The notes beneath the pieces were generated by a model. It was not told where the DNA came from and made no database searches. It worked only from the letters and a program-made list of their open reading frames with translations. Made by a program: the position numbers and the translations under genes. From contig JANSLP010000002.1 in NCBI GenBank assembly GCA_029298735.1, positions 434,001 through 498,000 of the forward strand: a stretch of DNA of 64,000 bases, given 5' to 3'. Shown here piece after piece: positions 23,701-33,300 of this stretch (position 1 is its first letter; every line of letters starts with the position of its first letter). Source of the stretch: Ophiostoma sp. CBS 140.51 (lineage: Eukaryota > Ascomycota > Sordariomycetes > Ophiostomatales > Ophiostomataceae).

Positions 23701-26700
23701 CCGATGAGGGCTTGTTTGAGAAGACAAAGAGCCCCGTCGATGGCGTGGGACCGAATGGCCAGGCGGTCGACCTGCCGGGCTCGTTTGCGGCTCGTCTTAA
23801 GAAGACGGATCTCGACGGTGAGAAGGCTGGCAAGTTCAAGGACGTGCGCGGTTTCCGCCTGCACTTTGAGCGTGGTGTCACGTTCTGGCGGTTCAACATT
23901 GAAGTCGAGCTGCAGGACAAGCAGCAGCGCATCGCCTACCGCATCAACCGTGGGCCCTCGACGGGCTTCTGGGTGCCGGCCAAGGGCCAGTCCATGCACA
24001 TCATGTTCTACTCGTGCAACGGTTTCAGTCTGAGTGTTAACTCCAACGAGTTTAGCGGCCCGGATCCCATGTGGCGCGATGTCCTCAACAACCACCAGAC
24101 ACAGCCCTTCCATGTCATGATTGGTGGTGGCGACCAGCTGTACAACGACGCCATTATGAACCAAACCAAGATATTCCAGGACTGGCTCACGATCCGCAAC
24201 CCCATCACCAAAGGCAACACGCCCTTCACGCCCGAGATGCAGGACGAGATGGAAGAGTTCTACCTCAACCGGTATGCCATGTGGTTCTCACAGGGTCTGT
24301 TCTCGCTGGCCAACTCGCAGATCCCCATGGTCAACATGTATGACGACCACGATATCATTGACGGTTTTGGCTCGTACCCGCACCACTTTATGACCTCGCC
24401 CGTGTTTGCCGGTCTGGGCAATGTCGCGTTCAAATACTACATGCTGTTCCAGCACCAGAGCGTTATCGGCGAGACCGAAGAGTCGGAGCCGAGTTGGATC
24501 CTGGGCCAGAGCCCTGGTCCATACATTAACGAAGTTAGCCGCAGCACCTTTATGCATTTGGGTGCCAAGGTGGCTCTCCTGGCGGTCGACTGCCGCACGG
24601 AGCGGACGCGTGAAGAGGTTCTCCGTGAAGACACGTGGAAACGCATCATCGACCGGTGCTACAGGGAGATTGAAAAGGGCCAGACCGAGCATTTGCTTGT
24701 CCAGCTGGGCATCCCGATTGCATACCCACGCCTCGTATGGCTCGAGAACATCTTGACGTCGCGGCTTATGGAGCCGGTCAAGCTGCTCGGCAAGACGGGT
24801 ATTCTGGGCAACTTCCTCAACCACTTTGACGGCGGTGTGGAGATTCTGGACGACCTCGACGACCACTGGACGGCCAAGAGCCATAAGGACGAGCGTAAGG
24901 TTATCATTGAGGACCTGCAGGACCTGGCTGCCGACCGCTCGGTGCGCATCACCATTCTGAGCGGTGACGTTCATCTGGCTGCCATTGGCCAGTTCTACTC
25001 CAACTCCAAGCAAGGGCTGGCCAAGCACAAGGATTTCCGGTACATGCCCAACGTCATCTCGTCGGCCATTGCCAACACACCGCCGCCAGACATTATGGCG
25101 GACATTCTCAACAAGCGCAACAAGATCCACCACTTCGACAAGGAGACGGACGAGGACATGATTCCCCTTTTCGGGCACGGTGTGGATGGTAAGCCGAGAA
25201 ACAACAAGACGCTGCTGCCGCACCGCAACTGGTGCTCCATCCAACCCTACACGCCCGGTGACAGCCCGAATCCGACACAATCAGACGTCAACTTTGCAGC
25301 AGACGGCACACCAACAGGCGGTCGCGGCAACTTTTTCACGCGTAAAATGTCGTCCCGGCGCAACCCGTATAACAATGGCAGCAATGGCGACGTGTCTCGC
25401 CCGCCCCTGTCAAATGGCGGCGGCAGCTTTATACGGCGTCTCAGCTTCAACCGCGGCCGGCAGTCCTTGGACTCTTCGCAGAGGCCGGTTATTGCAGACA
25501 ATGGTGCTGGTGCCGGTATCAACAGTGGCACTGGCAGTGTTCGCCGGTCGTTCTCTCTCACTCGTGTGAACCCTTCGAACCTTTTCCGCCGCCTGAGCAG
25601 CCGTCGCCAGAGAGCACCCGACGATGGAGGTATTAACGGTAACTGGGGTCCTGACAGTGACGAGGCTCTGCCACAGCAACAGTACGAGCAGGCGTACCAG
25701 CAGAATTACCAGCAGCAGCCGTACCCGCCCCAGCAGCAGCAGCAACAACAGCCTGCTGCACCACCCATCCCTGGCAAGGTGCCTCTCAGCCACGGCAATG
25801 GTGGTCAGGGTCACAACCACGGCCAGGGCCATGGCCGTGGATATAACCAAGCTCCTCGTGGCGGTGTGCGCCCTGGTCGCTACCCAGACGACGACCAGAG
25901 CACGATCAGCAGCGAAGAGGATGTGCCTAGCGCGCCTGGAACCGCTGCTGCATATGGTGGTGGCGGCAGACCACAACAGCCTCGCATCCGTGGTGGTGCA
26001 GGCTCAGCCTCGGATCTCCGTGGTCATCAAGAGTACGATGAGTACGAGAATGGCGATGAGAGCTACTTCTCAGTCAAGCGCCGTCCTACTGGTCCAAGCC
26101 GCAGCGGGACAGCGCCGGATATGGCCACTGCTGCTGCAGGTTATGCGCCTCATCAGCAGTACCAACAGCAGCAGCAACTGGTCCCGCAACAACAACAACA
26201 ACAACAACAGCAGAGACCCCCGCAAGCCTCGGGAGGCACGCTGCCAACCATATCGGATGCCATCGACGGCCCACCAACCCGGCCCTTCTACCGCACCCCG
26301 ACGGGCCTCACAGCCCGCCAGATGAAGAAGGCCGAGAAATACGAGGTCAACCTGGAGGGCGGTCTGGACATCCGGCTCAATGTCGAAGTCAACCCCAAGG
26401 ACCCGTCGGGCATCACAGTGCCGTACCGCCTGGTCGTGCCTCGTCTCTGGTACACGTACGAGGGCGATCCACTGGCTGCTGCTGCTTCTGGTGGTGTTGT
26501 TGGCGGCAAAGTGGCCACGGCGCCGACGGGGATCAAGCGGCTGTTGAGTATCGGGCGTAGGAAGCCGTCTCTGTCTCTGCCGCCGCTGCAGCCGATGCAG
26601 TACCAGGAACCACTGCAACCCATGCAGCCGATGCAGCAGGTGCAACAAACGCACCAGGCGCCTCATACGCAGCAAATGCAACAACCCATGCAGCATCAGA

Positions 26701-26756
26701 TGCAGCAAGCACCGCCTGGAGCATACGGCGGTGTTGAGAACCAGTACCCCCAATAA
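20748..26756 (+). CDS. Large PhoD-like phosphatase domain protein
   Basis: An uninterrupted 2002-residue reading frame starting at ATG 20748 (MASSAPYWGDLPDARDAQ). Residues 1-860 are disordered, rich in Pro, Gln, Ser and Ala, with poly-Gln around 396-460. The folded part starts near 862 (PPLHLVCGPLLRYCGM). The metallophosphatase motifs MIGGGDQLYND (~1122), NMYDDHDIIDGFGSYP (~1195) and SGDVHLAAIG (~1404) follow. These Asp/His clusters fit the PhoD family, whose bacterial members are Ca/Fe-dependent phosphodiesterases and phosphatases. After a second Gln-rich stretch (~1800-1824), a conserved C-terminal segment (MKKAEKYEVNLEGGLDIRLN.., about 1850-1905) follows. There is no signal peptide, so the protein is likely cytoplasmic or membrane-peripheral. 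The substrate of the fungal family is not known to me. Confidence 0.88.
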   Translation: MASSAPYWGDLPDARDAQKAKEAAAAAQAAQARGGSSSGPSSGPSAAPPSGPQNTHARRPSLDTAAQLQPKPNRASIQTTHTTNTDAPTESTMSPFVSPTSSHFPDQGLAPRPPSFPYNGAAAAAAAASLNRPSPRHQRQVSQDSVGVDRSFSNRRRHIRNQSSEDAGYNDPLDGQEPLDNLDEGADPPPAAPDVPPTRGPPLSYRPPGYAGNATYNYPPASNSPHTPRSMQRPEVTLAVDPMDIDGPEQQQYYNNSAPGSAPRAVADGRSRIPVDPNSASPGTRRRPSVSGGARPQLVSVTTPQRQNTVTGLGLGSSATQGNAGSAGSAPPRRRVSTGSNGPADRSNKKFDEVRSPLQKLELTLDSITKEEKRARVAAAEQAAIEKERRRAEAGSQQQQQPRQQQQQPPQQQQLQQRQQYPQQYAQQQPRSQPRAQQQSVRQQPPTQLPPPTQQQQQVRFRDRAPPAIDGEPRPLLQPEMSPVEESYLPISSVQRGNQPQYSDVPPPPNPDLEKSRNLPQQTRIAASNSGIPQRNLSFRERAAHNNVSLPQAEEQSPTLPQQTAGPNTIPQRQNSARSGKLHKDPSKDPRHSQPQNAYPAAQPRNAQPLVGGVPADAIPRTMPTDIDATYTRGRTQQEAQQEAQQSPQAQAYQFPPQQPAKLVKSPSQRKAPTGSAYPNRAALQAANGSFDGAYNPTNSSDSNNLAGAATAAGVAGAVGAAAAASAADVPPKRTARFGDDVIDNEPEPGLPTRGDRHFDDPHHHRFSNMVYRARNNLQPGQGTYNPPNYLDEWKQGTVGTLAAGLLDLSDKTPPSNGDRDKAWWEKNNKRRGSTSAAPPPRPRKGEAFDGEYDEANGPSRFKPPLHLVCGPLLRYCGMRKERSPSRGTRHGTGNQSTEREFWRGSVMIVTRDTDSSYEIAPTLRLFSQRLDLLPPPPSEISGTLPPEYVDPLVGHPKLGRNGETLYVRPVEHLEQAKDLSRDETDEGLFEKTKSPVDGVGPNGQAVDLPGSFAARLKKTDLDGEKAGKFKDVRGFRLHFERGVTFWRFNIEVELQDKQQRIAYRINRGPSTGFWVPAKGQSMHIMFYSCNGFSLSVNSNEFSGPDPMWRDVLNNHQTQPFHVMIGGGDQLYNDAIMNQTKIFQDWLTIRNPITKGNTPFTPEMQDEMEEFYLNRYAMWFSQGLFSLANSQIPMVNMYDDHDIIDGFGSYPHHFMTSPVFAGLGNVAFKYYMLFQHQSVIGETEESEPSWILGQSPGPYINEVSRSTFMHLGAKVALLAVDCRTERTREEVLREDTWKRIIDRCYREIEKGQTEHLLVQLGIPIAYPRLVWLENILTSRLMEPVKLLGKTGILGNFLNHFDGGVEILDDLDDHWTAKSHKDERKVIIEDLQDLAADRSVRITILSGDVHLAAIGQFYSNSKQGLAKHKDFRYMPNVISSAIANTPPPDIMADILNKRNKIHHFDKETDEDMIPLFGHGVDGKPRNNKTLLPHRNWCSIQPYTPGDSPNPTQSDVNFAADGTPTGGRGNFFTRKMSSRRNPYNNGSNGDVSRPPLSNGGGSFIRRLSFNRGRQSLDSSQRPVIADNGAGAGINSGTGSVRRSFSLTRVNPSNLFRRLSSRRQRAPDDGGINGNWGPDSDEALPQQQYEQAYQQNYQQQPYPPQQQQQQQPAAPPIPGKVPLSHGNGGQGHNHGQGHGRGYNQAPRGGVRPGRYPDDDQSTISSEEDVPSAPGTAAAYGGGGRPQQPRIRGGAGSASDLRGHQEYDEYENGDESYFSVKRRPTGPSRSGTAPDMATAAAGYAPHQQYQQQQQLVPQQQQQQQQQRPPQASGGTLPTISDAIDGPPTRPFYRTPTGLTARQMKKAEKYEVNLEGGLDIRLNVEVNPKDPSGITVPYRLVVPRLWYTYEGDPLAAAASGGVVGGKVATAPTGIKRLLSIGRRKPSLSLPPLQPMQYQEPLQPMQPMQQVQQTHQAPHTQQMQQPMQHQMQQAPPGAYGGVENQYPQ

Positions 26757-27226
26757 ACATGCGACGTGGACTGGTATCTGTTTTTTTCTTCTTCTTCTTT
26801 TTCTTCTTTTCAGCGTTGCTTTCAAGCCAGCATTGCACTTGTTCAACTTTCACTTTGTTTGTGTTTATTTACTCGCATAATTGGTATATTATTGTCGTTC
26901 CTGGAAATTTGCATGGAGGAACTACCCTTGGCCGTCAACCCTCTCTAGCGAGGCATATGGACGAGTCCAAAAAGAACAGTCATTATATAGCGTTTTATTG
27001 TCGTGTCTGCCTTTTCAAAAGCAATATGATCATTTAGTTTTCTTGATCATCAGAACCTGCCGCTTTCATGTGTCTTCGTGTGTTTTATGTCCTATGCAAT
27101 AAAATGTGATTTCCATTTCAAGTAGGCGCCCTCCCGCCCCGTAATTTTGTGTATAAATGAAGCAATAAATCAAACATAACGCCAGCCTTTCTCATTACAC
27201 CTTTTCTCGGTCTCCCCGTCTCCGCT
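26757..27226. other. Intergenic between convergent PhoD-like and Y14 genes
   Basis: 3' UTR sequence for both genes. A pyrimidine (TTC-rich) tract lies at 26781-26810 just after the PhoD-like stop. Nothing else recognisable. Confidence 0.6.
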
Positions 27227-27875
27227 TCACGGACCCCCCTCGGCTCCTGGACTCCTACTCCGACTGTGGCGTGTCCGGCCGCCCGGTGGTCCGCGTCTGT
27301 GCTCCTCACTTGGACTCCTGTCACGGTCGTCGCGGTCGTTTCTGTCGTTCTTATCGTTGCGGTCGCGGCCACGATCACCTCCCCGTTCACGGTCACCCCC
27401 TCTGCGCTCATTCCGTACCTTGGCCGGTGGCGGACGCACAAAGGCAAAGTCCACCTGGACTGTCTGGTCCAGCAGCTTCGTGTTGTGTGCGCCGTCAATG
27501 GCTGCGCGGGCCTCCTTGAGTGTAGGGTATTCAATTAAACAGTAGCCCTAAGCTGTTAGCGGTGAACCATTCAAATTGGAATGAGCACAGACTTACCTTC
27601 ACATAACCACTCCGGCGATCGAGGTTGAGGTGCATGTTCTTGATTTCGCCAAACTCGCCAAACATGTCCTGCAGCGCCTCCTCGTCGGCTTCTTCGTGGA
27701 CATTGGTGACGATAATGATCCAGCCCTCAATGGAGCGGACAGCCGTCGCCTTGGCATGGGTCTGCATGTCAGTGGTGCGCGGGCCGCCAGCAGCTGCTCC
27801 GTCACCGTTATTGTTCTCGTCGCCGTTGTCGACAGCCGGCGCAGCGTCGTCGATTTCCATGTCAACGTCGGCCAT
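27227..27875 (-). CDS. Y14: RNA-binding protein Y14 (RBM8A), exon junction complex
   Basis: Two exons on the minus strand (27875-27597 and 27547-27227) with a 49-bp intron (27548-27596, GTAAGT..TAG) that joins RRSGYVK to GYCLIEYPTLKEA; 199 residues. One RRM spans roughly residues 48-130. RNP2 is WIIIVTNV, followed by HEEADEEALQDMFGEFGEIKN and the RNP1-like RSGYVKGYCLIEY. This order and the acidic N-terminus match Y14, which pairs with Mago nashi in the exon junction complex deposited on spliced mRNA. The C-terminal tail is very rich in Arg-Asp and Arg-Ser pairs, as in other Y14/SR-like proteins. It is divergent from the CDC26-like gene with 543 bp between. Confidence 0.9.
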
Positions 27876-28418
27876 GATGGGTGGTTGTGGGTAGTATGTA
27901 GGAGAGGATGTGTGGTATGGAGACGGTTGGGCTTTGAAAGTCGTAGGTTCCGTGGAAATCGAGATATAGCAAACAGCTTCAGTGTGGTTGCGGTCGCAAA
28001 GGTTGAGTTGAGGTCGAGCTACTGTTCTGATTCAAGTCCAATGGGGCAGGCAAAGGCGGCGCGCGCGCAACGCAAAGCTCCCCAAAGGTACAAAGTGGGT
28101 CGCAACAAAGATTTTCCCTCCGCCCGCCATTCGCTCTTGCATTCCCCCGCTAAACACAAGGCAGGCGCCTCCCAAGCTCTCAAGACTCCTTCCAATTGAC
28201 GCTAAGCTACAGCGAATGACGCCCTGCGTCCAGAAGGAAGGTGCAACCACCTCCACTATTACTATTTACTTTCGCGAACCTCTGACCGCGCACCGCGTAT
28301 TGACATTTGGTCAGCTTCACCTCAGAACACCACGAAACGGCGCACGGTACCAGGACAGCATTTATTATCTGTACAATATATTTCCTTCTTAATATTAATA
28401 CTACACACCCTCACAACA
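27876..28418. other. Divergent promoter region, Y14 / CDC26-like
   Basis: 543 bp between the two start codons. It must contain both promoters. No clear TATA box or strong motif stands out, and ORFs running through it are continuations in unused frames. Confidence 0.5.
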
Positions 28419-29669
28419 ATGCTCCGCCGACCGCCGACCGTGCTCGGCGTCACGGCCGAAGACGTCGCGGCCTACGAAGATAGAATCAAGAAGCAGCAAG
28501 AACTACAACAACAGGACCGGCAACGGAGGCAGCAACAACAGATCCAGATTCTTCATCAACAGCAGCAGATTCAACAACAACAGCAGCAGCAACAGCAACG
28601 GCAAGGGGCACGGTACACTGCCCAGCAACAACAACAACAACACCCGATGGGCCCTGGCGGACTCTACGAAGACGCGCAGCCAGGTGCCCAGTCAGGCAAC
28701 ATGAGTTTACCGCCCTTTTCCTCTTCGCCATCCCCGCCGCCCATGGACTCGGAAGCGTACCACTATCAGCGGCAGCGCCACCACATGTCAGCAGCGGCCA
28801 TGTCGTCGGCAGCAGCAAGTCGGGCAGCTTGGCGATGGACACAGCAAGAGGGCCAGCGGCACCACGAACAAGGACCCTTTCCGGGTGGATTTAACGAGGA
28901 GGAGGAAGATGATGAAGAGGAGGACGATGATGACCTGGCGAGGGGCCATCCGGGTGTGGCTGGATTGGAGAGAGACGAGGAGGACGAAGGCGAGGATGAC
29001 TTGGGAGGAGGCGTTGAGGGCGAGGACGATGCCCTTAACACCATGGCAAACGAGTTGTTGGTGGACGACTCGGACGACGGCGGGCAAATGGATATTGAGT
29101 ACCAGCAACCACCGGCAGCGCCGTCTCGGGCACGGCCTAGAGGCGCACCCAGTGCGACAGGAGCGCCTCGACGAGGACAGCCTTCTGGAGGAGGCGTGAC
29201 AGGACCTGCAGGACGACGCACGGCACCACCGCCCGTACGGACACCACAGCAGCAAGTCCCCTCGGCCGCCCAGATGATGACACCACCTGCCATTGGTGGA
29301 GGTCCTCGTGGAGGTGACCAGAGTGGCCCGCCGCCGATCCACCACCCGAGCTCTCATCCGTTCCCATCTGCCGGCGGAAGTGGAAGCGGCAGCGGCAATC
29401 CTCCCCGACAGGCCAACCCTAGCACCACTGCCACCCAACATCTTGTCCACCAGAACCACCCAACGTACCACCCTGGATCATCTGCTCCGATGGGCCCTCC
29501 ACCTGTGATGCGGCATCCCCATGCAGACGGGCGTGGCGGCGCGTCACGACGGACACAGCAGCAGCAGCAAGCGGCAGCAAATACGACACCCTCCGAGGGG
29601 CGGTCGACACGCAGCCGGGATGAACGGATCGGCGTGGGAGGTGGAGCAGCCGGGAGAGTGCGTCGTTAA
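28419..29669 (+). CDS. CDC26: CDC26-like anaphase-promoting complex subunit with very long tail
   Basis: A single-exon gene of 416 residues. The first ~28 residues (MLRRPPTVLGVTAEDVAAYEDR) closely follow the CDC26/APC12 N-terminus (MLRR-P-T.., acidic helix), the part that inserts into the TPR protein CDC16/APC6 and stabilises it. Everything after is low complexity: Gln-rich (30-90), a strongly acidic run around 160-200, and Pro/Gly/His-rich sequence. A last conserved-looking piece, SRDERIGVGG, resembles the end of other fungal CDC26 proteins. Human CDC26 has only about 85 residues, so the length is the oddity. If the N-terminal match is coincidence this is an unassigned disordered protein. 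Confidence 0.65.
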   Translation: MLRRPPTVLGVTAEDVAAYEDRIKKQQELQQQDRQRRQQQQIQILHQQQQIQQQQQQQQQRQGARYTAQQQQQQHPMGPGGLYEDAQPGAQSGNMSLPPFSSSPSPPPMDSEAYHYQRQRHHMSAAAMSSAAASRAAWRWTQQEGQRHHEQGPFPGGFNEEEEDDEEEDDDDLARGHPGVAGLERDEEDEGEDDLGGGVEGEDDALNTMANELLVDDSDDGGQMDIEYQQPPAAPSRARPRGAPSATGAPRRGQPSGGGVTGPAGRRTAPPPVRTPQQQVPSAAQMMTPPAIGGGPRGGDQSGPPPIHHPSSHPFPSAGGSGSGSGNPPRQANPSTTATQHLVHQNHPTYHPGSSAPMGPPPVMRHPHADGRGGASRRTQQQQQAAANTTPSEGRSTRSRDERIGVGGGAAGRVRR

Positions 29670-30382
29670 TGGGACATTGGGTAGTAAGCATGTTTTGAAC
29701 ATTTTGAACATTTTGGCATTTTGGGTTGCATTTTGGAGTGCTTTGATTCTCACTTGGAGTGCATTGGACGCACATTTCTCTTACATTGGGCTGTTTGGTT
29801 TCATTTTGCTATATATTGGAAAGAGATCACGAAGGAGTACAACTACATCACGACACTGTCAAGTTTGGACGGCGGCGTTCACTCATTTGTTTACTATTAT
29901 CAAGAGGACGAAGGCATTCAAGAGAACGCGTTAATAGGCACATTTGAAAGGAACGAGATATGCTCCTTTATTGTATTGCTCCAAGCAAAGGAGGAAAGAG
30001 TAAAAGAAATAAAGCTAAAAGCAGATAATGCTAGCCTCTATACACAAAAGACGAAGAAAAGAAGTAAGTAGGAGAATGAAAGAAATACCGCAGCCAGTAA
30101 GCTCATGCAGTTTTAGACGGGGAAACAGTTGTTGTTTGACAAAACAAGAGAAAAGAGGACGTGACAAGAACACAAACGTAGAAGCACAAGAAACACCTCC
30201 GCCCCAGTAACGATAGGTCCCTAGTGATATGATAACAAAAGAGAAAAAAGTAATAGAAAAACAAAGTGTAACCGTGCCCCGTCTTTTTCTATTGGTACAA
30301 AGAAAGGAAAGAAGAAAAGTGGGAGTTAATGGTAGTAGTAGGAAGGGATAGTATGAGACGTATTTGATAGCCCCACGTCGCC
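29670..30382. other. Intergenic between convergent CDC26-like and TAF2 genes
   Basis: A/T-rich 3' UTR sequence. Just after the CDC26-like stop, at 29691-29739, a degenerate repeat of CATTTTG/GAACATTTTG units occurs. Further right the sequence is purine-rich. No gene seen. Confidence 0.55.
29691..29739 (+). repeat. Degenerate CATTTTGRA-type tandem repeat
   Basis: About five imperfect ~9-10-bp units built on CATTTTG (TTTTGAA, CATTTTGAA, CATTTTGG, CATTTTGGG, CATTTTGGA) in the 3' UTR of the CDC26-like gene. Likely a small slippage-derived array. Confidence 0.7.
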
Positions 30383-33300
30383 TTATTGGTTCGAAGTCTT
30401 GCTCTTAAACTTGATAAAGATGGGCTTCGATGCAGGCGTTGCTGCCGGTGTAGACGGCGCGGGAGTGGCTGCCTTTGGAGGGGGTGGTGGTGCCTGAACA
30501 GCTGGTGAAGCAGCCGACACCGTGCCGGGCAGTGGCTTACGTGCCGGCTTGAAGGACGCGTCGGGAGTCGCCGATTCACGCTTCACCGGCGATCCTGCCT
30601 TGGAGGACGAGGCTGGAGTCGGTGTCAGTCCGCGTGGCGGTTTTGAGGATGGCAGCGGTCTGTGGTTGTTGTGGTGAGGACCCGGAGTTGCTGAGCCACG
30701 ATGGTGTCCAGAGTGTTTCGATGATGAGGTCGAGTGTGGCGTCGAAGCCTTCTTTGTGGGCGAAACAAAGCCAGCAGCCCGGATAGAGTCGCCGTCATTG
30801 TTATTCGTGGGAGTCGGCGTCCGATATGTCTCGAGCCAGTGGCTGGCACGCGGGCTAAGCTTGTGCTGATAGCTCAGAGGCACGGCGATCTTGACCAGTT
30901 TGCGGGGCCGCTGACCTCCTGAAGGTGCACCAGAACTGTCAAAGCTAGCATGGCTGTCCTGCCGCTTGCGCTTGTGGTTGTTGTTGTTGTTGACTGACGA
31001 GGCAACAGAAACAGCCGGTGAGGCGGCAGGCTGCGGCGTCTTGCCCATTCTCGACATAAAGTTGCCGAAATAATCGTTGGCCGGGGTAGGTGACTTAGCC
31101 TTGCCTGCGGCTGCGGCTGCGGCCGCAGCAGCTGACGGCGTGGCAGCGACTGAGCTCTTGCGCTGGGCAGGCTGGACGGAGATAGAGTCGGCCGTGCTCT
31201 CGCGCTCACGTTTGGTCAATGAAGGCAGAACAGAAGATGACGATGACTGTGCTGCTGGTGCCTGTGCTAGTGCCCGTGTTGGTGCTGGCGTGGCAGGAGC
31301 GGCTGCAGGTGCAGGAGTTGCGACAGACGGCTTCTTAATGACAATCGGTGTGCCAACAGCTGGTGAGGGAGCTGGCGAGCCTGCGCCGCCAAACGAAATA
31401 CGGCTTGTCTGAAGCTTAATCTTGGGCATCGTCGGCTTCTTGGCGGGAGCACCAGGCAAAGCAGTCCGTACTGGGGTCGCAACATTGCTGGCTAAAGCAG
31501 GTGCTGCTGCACTTCCAGGCGCGGTTGAAGTTGGGGCAGACGTGCTCAGTGGAGGCAGGGTGACGGAAGATGCCGTGGCCAATGGTGGATCGACGCCCAG
31601 GACAGGCTGTGCGGCAGCAATCGGCACTGGTGCAGGCTTGGCCTTGAGGGGCCTTGGGACCTTCTTGAAGTCGATGACACCGCCGGGCGTTGCCTTGCGG
31701 GTTGCCGTCCACATTGTCGGGTGCTTAACAGTCAGGAGCAGCGACAGATCACCGTCAAACATGACTTCCAGCAGATCCAGAAGGTTGCGCTTCTCCGAGC
31801 AGCCTGTGACGGGAGACAGAACAGCATCCCACATGGCCGAAAGCAGCTCCTGGTTGCCCTTGACGGCTTCACGGAGAGCAGCAACGGCGGCGTCAATATT
31901 CTCACGCCGGGCGTGCTCCTCCTGGTGCTTCTTGGTGATGCTGTCGCCCTGCTCGATAATCAGGCCGCCCGTGTCATCATCGTCCTCGTCATCGTCGTCC
32001 TCCTTCTTGACCTTCTCGCCGGTCTCGGTCGAGTCTGCTCCTCCATTGGTGCCGTTTGTAATCGCTGCCTGGTCCTTCTTCTTGTCGTCCGCGCTGGTTG
32101 CTGAAGACGACCCCGTGTGCTCGCCAAAGGCGATCGAGGCGAGGCCCTTTGAGAAGAGTTTGAACAGCTGGTCGCGCATAAACGGCGAGGTGTGTGTCGT
32201 CATGGTCGACAGCAACAGTTTGAGAATGACGGGACGCAGCATTAGGCCCAAGTCGATCAATGCCTCAAACGCCTTGAGCTGCACTGTATCGATCGTACCG
32301 TCCTGCAGGTAGCGCACAAACTCGAGCGCGTCCACAGGGATCACGCCCGTCTTCATCAGCTTGCGTTTGGCCTCGAGGGCCGCCGTCGTCCACGCGTTCT
32401 GGTAGGAGCTCGTCCACTCGTCCATGCGGCGGTACCGCTCAATCTCGGCCAGCGCCGCCTCGAGCAGTTGCTGGTCTTCGGTGTCGACCTCCATGCGGTC
32501 AATGTCGGCGCCCAGGTTGTTGAAGTCGTCCGAAGCGTCGTCGTCATCGCTCATGCCGTCGTCAAACGTCAGGACTATGTCCATCTTACCACGGTCGCGC
32601 TGTTTGTTTCCTGCGCCGTTGTTGTTGTTGTTGTTCGCACCGGTCTGTGTGGCGGCGGACGACGTGTTGCAGAAGCTCGTCGCGAGGGCGACAATGACGC
32701 GTGCAACATACAAGTGGTCCGAGAACAGGTTCTGCGCGTTGTTGTTGAACCGGAGAATGTCCAACAGGAACCGCTGGGCCTCACGAGGTCGCTTGTCCTC
32801 AAAGTGCACTTTCGAAATGGCATCGATCACGGCACACTGCACCCAGTACCGCCTCATGTCCGTAAAGTCGTTGGGCTTGGACGTCGCATCCTCGTAGCAG
32901 TGAAACTTGCGGAAGACGTGCATCAGCTGCTCCAGGCCACGGTACGCAATCGACTCGTTGCCGGTGCCGTTCGCCTGACCGCCAGCTCCGTTACCATTCT
33001 CGTCGTCGTTGCCATTACCGCCGGCCGTGTCCGACAGCTTCCAGACCTGCCGCGTCAGGTTCTCAGCCGCCATCGTCCGCAGGCCGTGGAAGTAGCGGTC
33101 GTCGTAGAGTGTGCGCGTCAGGATGGTCGCCGACATGGCGTGCTCGCGGATCCTAGACAAGTACAACAGCGTGTCCTGTTGCGCCACGATATCGCGGTCC
33201 TGCTGCAATTGCGAGAGGTACATCCAGGCCGGCATGTTGGTGTGGATCTTGGAGATCCATTCAAAGTCAGAGTCGATGCGGATCCATTCGTAGGACTCCT

